Shown one piece after another: positions 7,512-16,148 of a stretch of 64,000 nucleotides of DNA. The stretch is taken from assembly GCA_029261835.1 (NCBI GenBank), contig JAJDAO010000102.1:59838-123837 (forward strand), given 5' to 3'. Both the position numbers and the translations under genes were made by a program. The notes below the pieces were generated by a model. That model was not told where the DNA came from. It did no database searches and was given only the letters and a program-made list of their open reading frames with translations. The stretch's first letter is position 1, and each line of letters begins with the position of its first letter. This DNA is from Deltaproteobacteria bacterium (lineage in GTDB: Bacteria > Myxococcota_A > UBA9160 > UBA4427).

Positions 7512-7713
7512 CCGGAGACGAGGGCGCCCACTCACATGCCCACAGCGAATCAAGACACGGAACCCGCACCTGCCCAACGCGCGAAGTGGCGGCCCAAGCG
7601 CACTCTCTTTGAATCTCACCCCTACTGTCGTCCCTGAATCGTCAAAGAAGCACTCCCGCCTTCCCGTGGTCAGGAGTATCATGCGTGGCCTGGGAAACCT
7701 CGGAGGATCTCAC

Positions 7714-8913
7714 GTGTTCATACTGAAGAAGCTCTTGCACGACCCGGCGATGGCAGTGGCCGGTGTCCTGTCGAAACTGACGCCAGACAGAATTCCCGTA
7801 ACCTTCGCCGGGCCAGACGCCTCCCTCGAGCTATGTGAATCCATCGCGCACATGCGCTGCGAGAAGGTTCTGATCGTCACGGACGCCACGCTCGTGGAGA
7901 TCGGACTGATCGATCGGATCACCAAGGCACTGGATGCGGGCGGTCTGGGCTGGTCGATCTACTCGGGTGTCGAGCCCGATCCGACCTTCTCTCACGTGGA
8001 GGCCGGCTTTGCGCAGCTCGAGCAGGAGGGCTGCAAGGCCGTTCTCGCCGTGGGGGGCGGCTCGCCCATGGATGCCTCCAAGCTGATCGCGGCCATGGCG
8101 ACGAATGGCGGGCAGCTCCGCAAGCTCGAAGGCATGCTGAAGGTTCGACAGGCTCCGATGCCCCTATTCGCCATACCCACTACGGCCGGAACCGGCTCCG
8201 AGGTCACGCTTGCCGCCGTGGTCGCCGACCCCGAGACACACACGAAGAAGTTCTTCCTGGATCCAAGGATGATCCCCACCATGGCGGCACTCGATCCGAA
8301 TCTGATGGTCGGCCTGCCCGCCCCCATCACTGCCGCAACGGGTATGGATGCGCTCACCCACGCCGTGGAGTCTTTCCTATCGGGCTGGTCCACGCGGACG
8401 ACCGAGAGTCACGCGAAAGTCAGCATCCGACTGATCTTCGACCACTTGCACGCGGCCTGCTCCGATGGAGGCAACGTGGAGGTCCGAAAGGCCATGGCTC
8501 TGGCGTCCTACTACGCGGGTCTTGCGTTCACGCGCACGAGTCTTGGCTACGTACACGCCATCGCCCACGCTCTTGGTGCCTACTATCGAACGCCGCACGG
8601 CCTCGCCAATGCGATCGCGTTGCCGCATGTGCTCGAGTTCTCCAAGAAGCCCGCGGAGAGGCGCTTGGCGCGACTGGCCGAACTGATTGGATGTGACGGA
8701 GCCTCCGACGAGGAGAAGGCTCAGAGATTCATCGATGCCGTGAGAGGATTGATGGCCAAGATCGACATCGCTCCCAAGCACGATGCGCTGGTCGAAGCCG
8801 ATATCGCGCCCCTTGCCGGGCAGGCACTTCGCGAAGCCCATCTCAACTACCCCGTACCGCGGTATATGAGCCAGCCACAGTGCGAGGCGCTGCTGAGGCA
8901 GATGATCGCTTGA
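7714..8913 (+). CDS. Iron-containing alcohol dehydrogenase
   Basis: About 399 residues of the group III Fe-ADH family. Visible are VGGGSPMDASK (NAD-binding), IPTTAGTGSEVT, and the metal-binding region GMDALTHAVES ... GYVHAIAHALG..YRTPHG, with the His ligands in place. The GTG at 7714 follows GGAGGATCTCAC, the best ribosome site; an ATG at 7681 would add eleven residues. It would reduce or oxidise alcohol/aldehyde pairs. A SnoaL-like gene follows 31 bp downstream and may be co-transcribed. Confidence 0.9.
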   Translation: MFILKKLLHDPAMAVAGVLSKLTPDRIPVTFAGPDASLELCESIAHMRCEKVLIVTDATLVEIGLIDRITKALDAGGLGWSIYSGVEPDPTFSHVEAGFAQLEQEGCKAVLAVGGGSPMDASKLIAAMATNGGQLRKLEGMLKVRQAPMPLFAIPTTAGTGSEVTLAAVVADPETHTKKFFLDPRMIPTMAALDPNLMVGLPAPITAATGMDALTHAVESFLSGWSTRTTESHAKVSIRLIFDHLHAACSDGGNVEVRKAMALASYYAGLAFTRTSLGYVHAIAHALGAYYRTPHGLANAIALPHVLEFSKKPAERRLARLAELIGCDGASDEEKAQRFIDAVRGLMAKIDIAPKHDALVEADIAPLAGQALREAHLNYPVPRYMSQPQCEALLRQMIA

Positions 8914-8944
8914 TTCCGGGTCTTTCGGAAAGCAGGAGTTGAAC

Positions 8945-9340
8945 ATGATCGACGACACACTGAAGACGTGGCACCAGCTCGTGGAAGAAAAGAATGCGAA
9001 TGGCCTAGATGAGATCCTGGCCGACGGCGCGGTCTTCCATTCGCCGGTGGTACGCACGCCCCAGGAAGGCAAAGCCCTGACGAAGCTCTACCTGGCGGCG
9101 GCCATCGGTGTGCTCGGCAACAGCGACTTCCGATACGTCAGGGAAGTGGTTGGGGAGAGCGACGCTGTCCTGGAATTCACCGCGGAGCTCGACGGGATCT
9201 ATATCAACGGTGTCGACATGATCCACTGCGACGAGAAAGGGAAGATCGTCGATTTCAAGGTGATGATTCGGCCACTCAAGGCTGTCAACCTGCTGCACAC
9301 GATGATGGCCAAGATGCTGAAGGGCACGAAGTCTGACTGA
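8945..9340 (+). CDS. NTF2-like / SnoaL-like protein
   Basis: 131 residues with the NTF2-fold pattern: an N-terminal helix TWHQLVEEKNANGLDEILADGAVFHSPV, then a conserved IYINGVDMIHCDEKGKIVDFKVMIRPLKA hairpin near the C terminus. The ATG at 8945 has AGGAG six bases upstream. These proteins act as small isomerases, cyclases or ligand binders; the substrate here cannot be read. It lies directly behind the Fe-ADH and is convergent with the YfiR-like gene. Confidence 0.8.
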   Translation: MIDDTLKTWHQLVEEKNANGLDEILADGAVFHSPVVRTPQEGKALTKLYLAAAIGVLGNSDFRYVREVVGESDAVLEFTAELDGIYINGVDMIHCDEKGKIVDFKVMIRPLKAVNLLHTMMAKMLKGTKSD

Positions 9341-9363
9341 GAAACCGCTCGGCTCTCAGACTT

Positions 9364-9987
9364 TCAATACACGGTCGAGGCAAGCCGAAGCAGGTGGCTG
9401 CTGATCTCGAGACCGGCCATCTTCGCCGATCGGTTGTTGACCTCGAATGCCACCTTGCCCTTGAACATCTCCATCCCGATCGTGCCGCCGTTCTCGGCGA
9501 AGACGAAGGACGTTGCGATGCTGACGACACTCGTCTTCTTGAGCGCATGCGCGAGCCTGCTCAGCTTGCGCCTCTTCGTCTCCCCAAGGATCAGGATGTG
9601 GTAGGTGTCCGCCTCCTCCACGCTGTCGACAGAGTGCAGCTCGAAGCTGCGTCCGCGCGCCGTAACACCCTCGAGGACCTCGGTCAGAGCACCGTCGAAG
9701 GGATCCTCGCCGAGGATCCCCACCCGGATCGGGGCGTCGTCCGATGCAAAAGCACCGTCGGGCCAGGAGATGAAACGCGCGAGCTTGGAAACGAACTGTG
9801 CCTGGATCTCTGCGTCACCGGTGCGGGACACGGCCGCAGACGACGTGAGACATGCGAGAAGGACGGCCGCGACGACCATCCCCACCAACCGAAGATGCAG
9901 ACTCGTGTCTCTGAGGTCACGCATGTTGCTGGCTCCCGGCCTCCGGCTCCCCGGAAGACCGCACGCGGCGGTCAGATGCTGTCGCAT
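9364..9987 (-). CDS. YfiR family (DUF4154) exported protein
   Basis: About 207 residues. After a basic N terminus and a hydrophobic export segment (VGMVVAAVLLACLTSSAAVS) comes IQAQFVSKLARFISWPDGAF, the hallmark opening of YfiR/DUF4154, and later RVGILGEDPF and SFVFAENGGTIGMEM near the end. YfiR-type proteins are periplasmic and in Pseudomonas restrain a diguanylate cyclase; a partner cyclase is not adjacent here. The ATG at 9987 follows a perfect AAGGAGGT site, although this leaves an unusually long region before the hydrophobic segment. Confidence 0.85.
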   Translation of the reverse strand: MRQHLTAACGLPGSRRPGASNMRDLRDTSLHLRLVGMVVAAVLLACLTSSAAVSRTGDAEIQAQFVSKLARFISWPDGAFASDDAPIRVGILGEDPFDGALTEVLEGVTARGRSFELHSVDSVEEADTYHILILGETKRRKLSRLAHALKKTSVVSIATSFVFAENGGTIGMEMFKGKVAFEVNNRSAKMAGLEISSHLLRLASTVY

Positions 9988-10286
9988 CCTACCTCCTTGT
10001 CTCATCGAACGCGAGAACCGCCGGCTTGACCTCGAGCGAGGTACAGGGAGTGGCGGCAGCGGGAGCGTAGGAACAAAAGCGCCCCCGCGCACTGATCGGT
10101 TCCAGTATCAGGCTGGGGATAAGTAGGGACAACGCGCGTACGGTGACGCTGCGTCGGCCCCAAGGGTGGCGTTTCAGCAGAGCCATGCCCTCCGCGCCGT
10201 CCGGATAGGCTTCCTCACGGTCATTGACTCGATACAGCCCACACATATTCTTCGTTTAGACTTCGACAGCCGGGAGGGAGCGAAGC

Positions 10287-10838
10287 GTGGAAGAAGAGAT
10301 CCGCATCGAGGACTTTTTGAAGACCGCCAAGCAACGGGCCTTCGAGGTCGACTTCTTCAAGGGGGCGGATGAATACGAGCGCTGGGAGGACGTGGATTTC
10401 GACGGAGAGTACGAGATCGACAGGACCTTCACGGTCGAGGTGGAGGACATCAAGGCCTACTCGGAGGGCATTGTTGACGACAATGCCCTCTTCAACGACG
10501 AGGCGGCGGCCGAGGCGGGCCCCTACGGAGGCCTCGTCGGCCATCCGCTCTTCCTCACGCCCATCGCCTTCTGGCTGACGGGCGATTCCGGACCGGGGAG
10601 CTGGGTCCGGACGCCCGGAGCCATCAACCCCGGCCAGAAGATCGAATTCTACGAGCACATCCGGCCCGGCGACACGATCCGCGCCAGGTCGCGCTTTCAC
10701 GACAAGTGGATCAAACGCGGGAAGCGCTATCTGACCTACCTCACCGAGTACACCAACCAGCGCGATGAGCTGGTGGCGAAGTGGTGGGCGACGCTGATTC
10801 TTCCGACGTCGCGCAGCGACGAAGTGCACCAGTTCTAG
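10287..10838 (+). CDS. MaoC-like dehydratase, N-terminal-type subunit
   Basis: 183 residues with hot-dog fold features: the VEVEDIKAYSEGIVDDNALFND segment, GGLVGHPLFLTPIAFW and a C-terminal GDTIRARSRFHDKW strand. It lacks the full D.NP.H hydratase motif, like the non-catalytic half of split (R)-specific enoyl-CoA or steroid hydratases. The GTG at 10287 follows GGGAGGGAG. The catalytic half follows 32 bp later, so the two products probably form a heteromer acting on an enoyl-CoA. Confidence 0.85.
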   Translation: MEEEIRIEDFLKTAKQRAFEVDFFKGADEYERWEDVDFDGEYEIDRTFTVEVEDIKAYSEGIVDDNALFNDEAAAEAGPYGGLVGHPLFLTPIAFWLTGDSGPGSWVRTPGAINPGQKIEFYEHIRPGDTIRARSRFHDKWIKRGKRYLTYLTEYTNQRDELVAKWWATLILPTSRSDEVHQF

Positions 10839-10870
10839 CCCGGCTAGAAGGTGGGTAGGGGAACATCGCC

Positions 10871-11305
10871 ATGGCAGAAGTGACTTTCGACAGCGTCCAA
10901 CTCGACACGCAGCTTCCCGAGATCGTGCGAGAGGTGGACCAGCGGGTCATCACGCGCAATGCCGCCGCGTCCCTGGACTACAACCCCATCCATGTGAAGC
11001 CCGCGTGGGCGAAGCAGGTCGACCTCCTCGGTGAGGGCACGACCATCGCCCACGGCATGTGCACGTTCTCCTTCATGACGTCCGTCGTGACGGACTGGTG
11101 CGCGCCGAGTGGGGGCTTCGTCTCGGGTCTGGAGAGCAGATTCATCCGACCGGTCAGGCCCGGGGACACGATCACCTGCAAGGGCGTGATCCGCGAGAAG
11201 CACCCGCGCCAGGCGGGCAAGAGCTTCGTCGTGGTCGAGCTATCGGCCGAGAGCCAGCGGGGGCAGGTGGTCGCCACCGCCACGGCACGGGTTGTGCTCC
11301 GGTAG
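10871..11305 (+). CDS. MaoC-like (R)-specific enoyl-CoA hydratase subunit
   Basis: 144 residues with the hydratase 2 motif ASLDYNPIHVKPAWAKQ (catalytic Asp and His) near residue 37 and the GTTIAHGMCTFSFM helix of hot-dog hydratases. It hydrates trans-2-enoyl-CoA to 3-hydroxyacyl-CoA. Paired with the preceding non-catalytic subunit. Start ATG with GGTAGGGGAAC upstream. Confidence 0.88.
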   Translation: MAEVTFDSVQLDTQLPEIVREVDQRVITRNAAASLDYNPIHVKPAWAKQVDLLGEGTTIAHGMCTFSFMTSVVTDWCAPSGGFVSGLESRFIRPVRPGDTITCKGVIREKHPRQAGKSFVVVELSAESQRGQVVATATARVVLR

Positions 11306-11476
11306 ACGAATCACCTCAGAGCATCACGCGAGGCTGCGAGATTCGGGGTGGATGGCGTCTCGTCGAGCGGTTTCTTCGCGGAGCACCTCCGAGTCCAACA
11401 TCCAAGAGCCAGCTGAGGTGCTGTCGGCTCCCGGGCGGGTCGGGCTGCAGCATTTCTTGCCGGCCAGGGGTTGCCT

Positions 11477-11506
11477 TATCTCGATCTTTCGATATATATG
11501 GAGATA
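11477..11506. promoter_or_regulatory. Probable ArsR operator over the arsR start
   Basis: TATCTC (11477-11482) and GAGATA (11501-11506) form an inverted repeat with 6-bp perfect arms. It surrounds a TTTCGATATATAT stretch and ends on the first base of the arsR ATG. ArsR proteins commonly autoregulate through such AT-rich dyads. The element is visible; its role is inferred. Confidence 0.5.
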
Positions 11507-11820
11507 TGGAAAAGCAAACCGCGATTGCCTGCCTCGCCGCCCTGGCTCAGGAATCCCGCCTCGACGTCTTCAGGCTGCTCGTCCGCAGCGGGCACGCCGG
11601 CATGTCTGTGGGCAGCATCGCTGAAGCCCTCGAGATGCCGTCGGCGACCCTCTCCTTTCACCTAAAGGAGCTGCGCAGCGCGGGCCTCGCCACCTGCCGG
11701 GCCGAGGGCCGCTCTCGTATCTACAGCCCCGACTTCGACAGCGTGAACGAGCTGCTCGCCTTCCTCGGTGAGAGCTGCTGTCAGGGAGTCGGGAAGAACC
11801 GGAAGGGATCGAACTCATGA
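11506..11820 (+). CDS. arsR: ArsR family metalloregulator (C-terminal Cys pair)
   Basis: A 104-residue winged-helix repressor. The helix-turn-helix is MSVGSIAEALEMPSATLSFHLKELRSAGL, and the wing is CRAEGRSRIYSP. It lacks the ELCVCDL metal motif of the E. coli type; instead it ends with LGESCCQGVGK, resembling the C-terminal vicinal cysteines of the Acidithiobacillus ferrooxidans ArsR type, which bind As(III). The ATG at 11506 lies inside a dyad. arsM follows 100 bp downstream, giving a two-gene arsenic response unit. Confidence 0.88.
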   Translation: MEKQTAIACLAALAQESRLDVFRLLVRSGHAGMSVGSIAEALEMPSATLSFHLKELRSAGLATCRAEGRSRIYSPDFDSVNELLAFLGESCCQGVGKNRKGSNS

Positions 11821-11874
11821 GCTCGATCCGACGCGAAGCGCGCGCCATCCGTGCGAGCGCTTCACTACTCACAA

Positions 11875-11908
11875 ACGACATGACTCACGACATGACTCAC
11901 GACATGAC
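11875..11908. repeat. 12-bp tandem repeat between arsR and arsM
   Basis: ACGACATGACTC occurs two complete times plus ten bases of a third copy, immediately before the arsM ribosome site (AAGGAG). Each copy contains ATGA, and copies are in frame with one another. It may tune translation or simply be a slippage product. Confidence 0.8.
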
Positions 11909-11920
11909 AAGGAGAACACC

Positions 11921-12739
11921 ATGAGCACGCTTCAGCGACCCGAGAACGCCGAGGCCATCCGGAAGTCCGTGCGCGAAGGCTACACAAAGGTGGTGGAGTC
12001 GATCAGCGAGAAGGACAGCGCCCGAGTGCGCGAGGCCTCGAGCAAGATCGGCTACAGCGACGAGCAGCTGAACGCGGTGCCGGAGGGCGCAAACCTGGGC
12101 GTCGGATGCGGTAACCCGACTGCCATCGATGCGCTTCAGCCCGGAGATACGGTGGTGGATCTCGGGTCCGGCGCCGGCATGGACGCGTTCTTGGCCGCGC
12201 GCCAGGTGGGCCCCGAGGGCCACGTCATCGGCGTAGACATGACGGACGCAATGCTCGAGAAGGCGCGCGCCAACGCGAGCGCGACCGGAGTCGAGAATGT
12301 CGAGTTCCGTAAGGGCCGCATCGAGGAGCTTCCCATCGAGGACGCCAGCGTAGACGTCATCATCTCGAATTGCGTGATCAACCTCTCGCCGCAGAAGGAT
12401 CGGGTCTACGCTGAGGCCTATCGTGTGCTGCGCCCGGGTGGCCGGGCGATGATCTCCGACATCGTTCTCGAGCGGGAGCTGCCGCGCGCCGTGATCGAGA
12501 GCATCGACGCCTACATCGGCTGTGTCGGAGGGGCGAGCGTGCGCGAGAAGTACCTGGAGACGATCGCCAAGGCTGGCTTCCGGGAGGTCCACATCGAACG
12601 CGAAGCCAGCTTCGCGTCCTCCCTCTCCCTCGACGACCCCCAGGTCCGCGAAGCCATCGAGAAGATGGGGATCAGCGATGAAGAGGCGCAGAGCTATGCG
12701 AATGCGGTGACGAGCCTCCACATCCTCGCCACCAAGTGA
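11921..12739 (+). CDS. arsM: Arsenite S-adenosylmethionine methyltransferase
   Basis: 272 residues. The SAM site VVDLGSGAGMDAFLAARQ and the three conserved As-binding cysteines are present: GVGCGNP, SNCVINLSP and GCVGGA. This set is diagnostic of ArsM, which methylates As(III) to methylarsenicals. The ATG at 11921 follows AAGGAG at six bases. It lies downstream of arsR and is probably induced by arsenite. Confidence 0.93.
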   Translation: MSTLQRPENAEAIRKSVREGYTKVVESISEKDSARVREASSKIGYSDEQLNAVPEGANLGVGCGNPTAIDALQPGDTVVDLGSGAGMDAFLAARQVGPEGHVIGVDMTDAMLEKARANASATGVENVEFRKGRIEELPIEDASVDVIISNCVINLSPQKDRVYAEAYRVLRPGGRAMISDIVLERELPRAVIESIDAYIGCVGGASVREKYLETIAKAGFREVHIEREASFASSLSLDDPQVREAIEKMGISDEEAQSYANAVTSLHILATK

Positions 12740-12906
12740 AGCGGGGCGGAGGAGGTCAAGTCGCGCACGGGCTACTTTGCACAACTTTGCGGTCGCGACA
12801 AGTAAAGGAGACACCATTGGCCTAAGGTTGAGTCAATCGGGAAGGAGCCCGAGAGGAGTCCGAGCAGCTCGGAGGCCGCAAGCCCCGACCGAAGGAGGGA
12901 GCATCC

Positions 12907-13605
12907 GTGAGCCCCATGGCAACCTACCCCGGTAGCTCCCTGCGCGATCCCCGCATCTCGGCCGTGCTCGACCGCCTGCACCGCGATGCGCGGCGCGATG
13001 TCTTCCGCTTCGTCGGCCTGGCCCCGAGGCTGCTGGGCGGGTTCCTCGTGCGGCGCAGCCTGTTCGACAGCATGACGCCGGAGCGGGCGAAGAACATCCT
13101 GATGCCCGTATCGCGGGAGCAGGGCCACTTTCTGTACCTGACGGCGCGCGCGATCCGCGCGCGAACCGTGGTCGAGTTTGGTACGTCGTTCGCTATCTCG
13201 ACGCTCTACCTCGCGTCAGCCGTGCGCGACAATGGAGGGGGCGTCGTAATTGGTACCGAGCTCGAGCCCTCTAAACACGAGCGGGCCCTGGCGCACCTCG
13301 CGGAGGCGGGACTCGACGAGATCGCCGAGGTGCGGCTCGGCGACGCGATGCAGACGCTGGAGAAGACCCCCGAACCGATCGACCTGGTCCTGCTCGACGG
13401 CTGGAAGGACCTCTACCGGCCGGTTCTCGACCTACTGACGCCGCGGCTGCGCCCGGGCGCGGTCGTCCTGGCCGACAACATCCACACCTTCCGGAAGTCA
13501 CTCCGGCCCTATGTCGAGTTCGTCCAGTCCGGCGAGAACGGCTTCGACTCGACGACGCTCTCGATCGCGGACGGCTTCGAGTACTCTGTCCGCTCCGACG
13601 GCTAG
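12907..13605 (+). CDS. Class I SAM-dependent O-methyltransferase-like protein
   Basis: About 232 residues. VVEFGTSFAISTLYLA is the SAM-binding loop, IGTELEPSKHERA the acidic second strand, and IDLVLLDGWKDLY the metal/substrate strand, as in catechol-type O-methyltransferases. Substrate unknown. The GTG at 12907 has AAGGAGGG upstream; an ATG three codons later is possible. No partner gene is obvious. Confidence 0.8.
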   Translation: MSPMATYPGSSLRDPRISAVLDRLHRDARRDVFRFVGLAPRLLGGFLVRRSLFDSMTPERAKNILMPVSREQGHFLYLTARAIRARTVVEFGTSFAISTLYLASAVRDNGGGVVIGTELEPSKHERALAHLAEAGLDEIAEVRLGDAMQTLEKTPEPIDLVLLDGWKDLYRPVLDLLTPRLRPGAVVLADNIHTFRKSLRPYVEFVQSGENGFDSTTLSIADGFEYSVRSDG

Positions 13606-13744
13606 AGGCCATCTCCCGACCGGACTCAGCGCGAGCAGATGTGCGGCCGCAGCAGGAGCTTCAAGGGCAATCCGGGCTAGCGTTGACCCGCCGGAGGTCT
13701 TCTTCACGAGGACCCACTGGGCGGGTTGAACCGAAACGGAGACG

Positions 13745-13763
13745 AGGCCCGGAATTCGGGCCT
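13745..13763. promoter_or_regulatory. Hairpin ahead of serine hydrolase
   Basis: AGGCCCG-GAATT-CGGGCCT is a perfect 7-bp stem, ending seven bases before the ATG at 13771, where a ribosome site would be expected. It could hinder initiation or mark a transcript end. No function is proven. Confidence 0.4.
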
Positions 13764-13770
13764 ATTCACG

Positions 13771-15012
13771 ATGAAGGTGTACAACGCTTCAACGGCGCGG
13801 CGCATGCTACTCGCGATCGCGGTCGGGATCGCACTGATCCTGGCCGGGGGTGTGACCGCACTCGGCTGGGCGCATTTCCGCGAAGGCCTCGCGCGCGGCG
13901 CCTCGATGGACCCGGCGATCCGCGGTGCGGACTGGCACCGGGATGCGTTGCGCTCCATGACGGAGTTTTTCCCCTCGCGAACGGTCTCGCGGGGCGGGCC
14001 CGTTTCCGAGCTGCCCGCTGCAGCGATCGATCTGGACACACTCCCGATCGCGATCAACGGCGTCGAGTTGCCGCTGACCCAGCGACTCGCCGACAACCGT
14101 ACGCAGGGAATCGTCGTCCTGCACCGCGGGCGGATCGTCTACGAGCGCTACTGGAACGGTGCCGACGCCACCTCGCGCTTCACCTCCTTCTCGACCGCGA
14201 AGTCGTTCACCGCCACCCTCGTCGGCATCGCCCTCGGCGAGGGCCGAATCGCGAGCCTCGACGACCCGCTCACCCACTACCTCCCCGAGCTGGTGGACAC
14301 GGGCTACGACGGCGTGACGATCCGGCAAGCGCTCCGCATGGCCTCGGGCGTGAGCTTCGACGAGACCTATGGCAGGCTCGGCGGCTCAGACGTCGACCGC
14401 TTCATGGTCTTCTCCCTTGTCCTCAACCTCGCCGGCGCCGACCGCCTGGCCGTGCGCTATCCGCGCGACCACGCACCCGGCAGCCACTTCAACTACAACA
14501 CCGCCGAGACCCAGGTGCTCGGCCGGCTCGTGCGCGCGGCGACGGGCGAGACCCTCGCGAGCAGCCTAGAGCGGATGCTCTGGCGGCCGCTCGGCATGGA
14601 GCACGACGCAGCCTGGCTGCTCGACCGGGCCGGCCCCGCCGGCGTCGAGGTCGCGGGCTGCTGCCTGAACGCAGCGCTGCGCGACTGGGCGCGCTTCGGT
14701 CTACTCCACGCCCGCGGCGGCGTCTGGCAGGGTCGCCGCATCCTTCCCGAAGGCTGGGTCGCCGAGGCCACGGGTCGTACCCCGACCCACGAGCCCTCCC
14801 CCCTCGACCACTACCAGTACCAGTGGTGGATCCGCGCCGACGGCAGCTACGCCGCCGAAGGCGTCTACGGACAGCTGATTTGGATCGACCCGCTGCGCGA
14901 CGTTGTGATCGCCAAGGCGAGTGCGTGGCCAATCGCCTGGGACGACGCCTTCGAGCAAGAGGCCTTCGCCACGCTCGCGGCGATCGCCGACCACCTCGAG
15001 CCGCGTCCCTGA
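13771..15012 (+). CDS. Serine hydrolase, beta-lactamase class C family
   Basis: About 413 residues, anchored or exported by MLLAIAVGIALILAGGV. The SxxK nucleophile motif is in FTSFSTAKSFTA and a YNT (YxN) motif in HFNYNTAETQVLG. The ASGVSFDETYG segment and the GYWQ-like QYQWWIRADGSY with GQLIWIDP near the end also fit the 6-aminohexanoate-dimer hydrolase/esterase branch. It is probably a periplasmic esterase or amidase, not necessarily a beta-lactamase. The start is uncertain: TTG at 13726 is an alternative. Confidence 0.85.
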   Translation: MKVYNASTARRMLLAIAVGIALILAGGVTALGWAHFREGLARGASMDPAIRGADWHRDALRSMTEFFPSRTVSRGGPVSELPAAAIDLDTLPIAINGVELPLTQRLADNRTQGIVVLHRGRIVYERYWNGADATSRFTSFSTAKSFTATLVGIALGEGRIASLDDPLTHYLPELVDTGYDGVTIRQALRMASGVSFDETYGRLGGSDVDRFMVFSLVLNLAGADRLAVRYPRDHAPGSHFNYNTAETQVLGRLVRAATGETLASSLERMLWRPLGMEHDAAWLLDRAGPAGVEVAGCCLNAALRDWARFGLLHARGGVWQGRRILPEGWVAEATGRTPTHEPSPLDHYQYQWWIRADGSYAAEGVYGQLIWIDPLRDVVIAKASAWPIAWDDAFEQEAFATLAAIADHLEPRP

Positions 15013-15227
15013 ATACGCGACGAGACGGCCCGCGAGACCCGAGAGTGCCGTAATAGACTGTCGCCGCTCTCTCATCGCGATTCAAGGCGCGTCGCAACCT
15101 GGGTAAGTTCCTACCCTCCCCAGCGGTGTCCTGGACCAAGGCCTCTCAATCTCGAGACGGCAGAAGCGAGTTCTATCACCCCAAACGTGTTGCCGATTCC
15201 ACGACGCCGGCGAGCCGCCTCGGTCCT

Positions 15228-15242
15228 TGGCACGATACCTGC
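15228..15242 (+). promoter_or_regulatory. Sigma54-like -24/-12 element
   Basis: TGGCAC-GATAC-CTGC matches the RpoN consensus (TGGCAC-N5-TTGC) at all but one position. It lies just before a PEP-CTERM gene; with the ATG at 15259 the transcript would be nearly leaderless, which counts against the call. Confidence 0.35.
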
Positions 15243-15258
15243 TGTACGCCCATTCACT

Positions 15259-15921
15259 ATGCCCAGAATCCATATCCGATTTACGAGCGCCCTAGTCTTA
15301 TCGATCGCCTGCCTTGCGTTTGCCTCACCCTCCTTCGCCGTACCCTTTACGGTTCACAGCGCAGAGTTCGGAGAACGCATCACACTCACGGGCGACCGTG
15401 ACGTCTGGACCGCCCAACTCGACATCAGCCTCGAGGGCGGCCCCATGCACAGCCCCTCTTACTGCGTTGATCTCGCGACTCACATCGATTACGGCACGTA
15501 CGACGCACGCGCCGTGCTCGATGCGCATTCGAGCCCCTCGCCCGCAGATGAGCGGGCGCGCGACTTTGCCTGGGCCGGTCACGTCATGGATGACTTCGGC
15601 TACGACATCGGCCTCCTGGCCATCGGCCAAATCACGCGTGCGCAGGCCATCACAGGCGTTCAGGCTGCCATCTGGGAAGGCATCTATGGCGGCAATATCA
15701 TCGTCGTCGAAAGCCTCTCGCGTGGTGCCCAGGAAGTCTTCCGCATGATCATGTCGAGCGAGGTCGGGGCCGACGGGCCGGCTCTCATCGTCGACCTCGT
15801 GCGCTACCAGGACCAGGTCATCCGAGGCACCAGTGCTCCGGTCCCCGAACCGAGCGCCGCGCTGGTCTTCGGCGTCGGAACGCTCATCGCGGGCGGCGCA
15901 GTGCGACGTCGATCGCGCTGA
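15259..15921 (+). CDS. PEP-CTERM protein with CVD motif
   Basis: About 220 residues: signal peptide (FTSALVLSIACLAFASPSFA), body, then VPEPSAALVFGVGTLIAGG and RRRSR. Residues near 70 read SYCVDLATHI, and later GVQAAIWEGIYG, a Cys and Gln arrangement found in thioester-type (TQXA-like) adhesion domains; a thioester is possible but not shown. I recognise no enzyme. No clear ribosome site precedes the ATG. A strong hairpin follows the gene. Confidence 0.82.
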   Translation: MPRIHIRFTSALVLSIACLAFASPSFAVPFTVHSAEFGERITLTGDRDVWTAQLDISLEGGPMHSPSYCVDLATHIDYGTYDARAVLDAHSSPSPADERARDFAWAGHVMDDFGYDIGLLAIGQITRAQAITGVQAAIWEGIYGGNIIVVESLSRGAQEVFRMIMSSEVGADGPALIVDLVRYQDQVIRGTSAPVPEPSAALVFGVGTLIAGGAVRRRSR

Positions 15922-15973
15922 AGCGCGTCCGCCGAAGCCCGAGAGTTCAATCCGGGCACGAGCATCTCACCAG

Positions 15974-16006
15974 CACGGCCGCGTCGCAATCGTCGACGCG
16001 GCCGTG
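15974..16006 (+). terminator. Strong hairpin after PEP-CTERM gene
   Basis: A perfect 13-bp stem (CACGGCCGCGTCG / CGACGCGGCCGTG) with a 7-nt loop lies 52 bp after the stop. Only a weak T-rich run follows, so it may terminate poorly or stabilise the 3' end. Confidence 0.55.
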
Positions 16007-16148
16007 TCAGTTCTCGGCCCCGACATACCACGCAGGGAATCGCACGCCTCGCAGCCCGCCGCAGATCCCGCAACCGACCGTCGATGGCGCCCGCTGCGCG
16101 AGGTAAGATACGGACCTGTTTGCCAGCGACGTTTCGAGGGGGATAGTC

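Noticed and set aside
13641..15053. 470-codon Arg-rich frame over the serine hydrolase
   Set aside because: Shadow of the true gene in another frame; amino acid composition is extreme (Arg/Pro) and no motif is seen.
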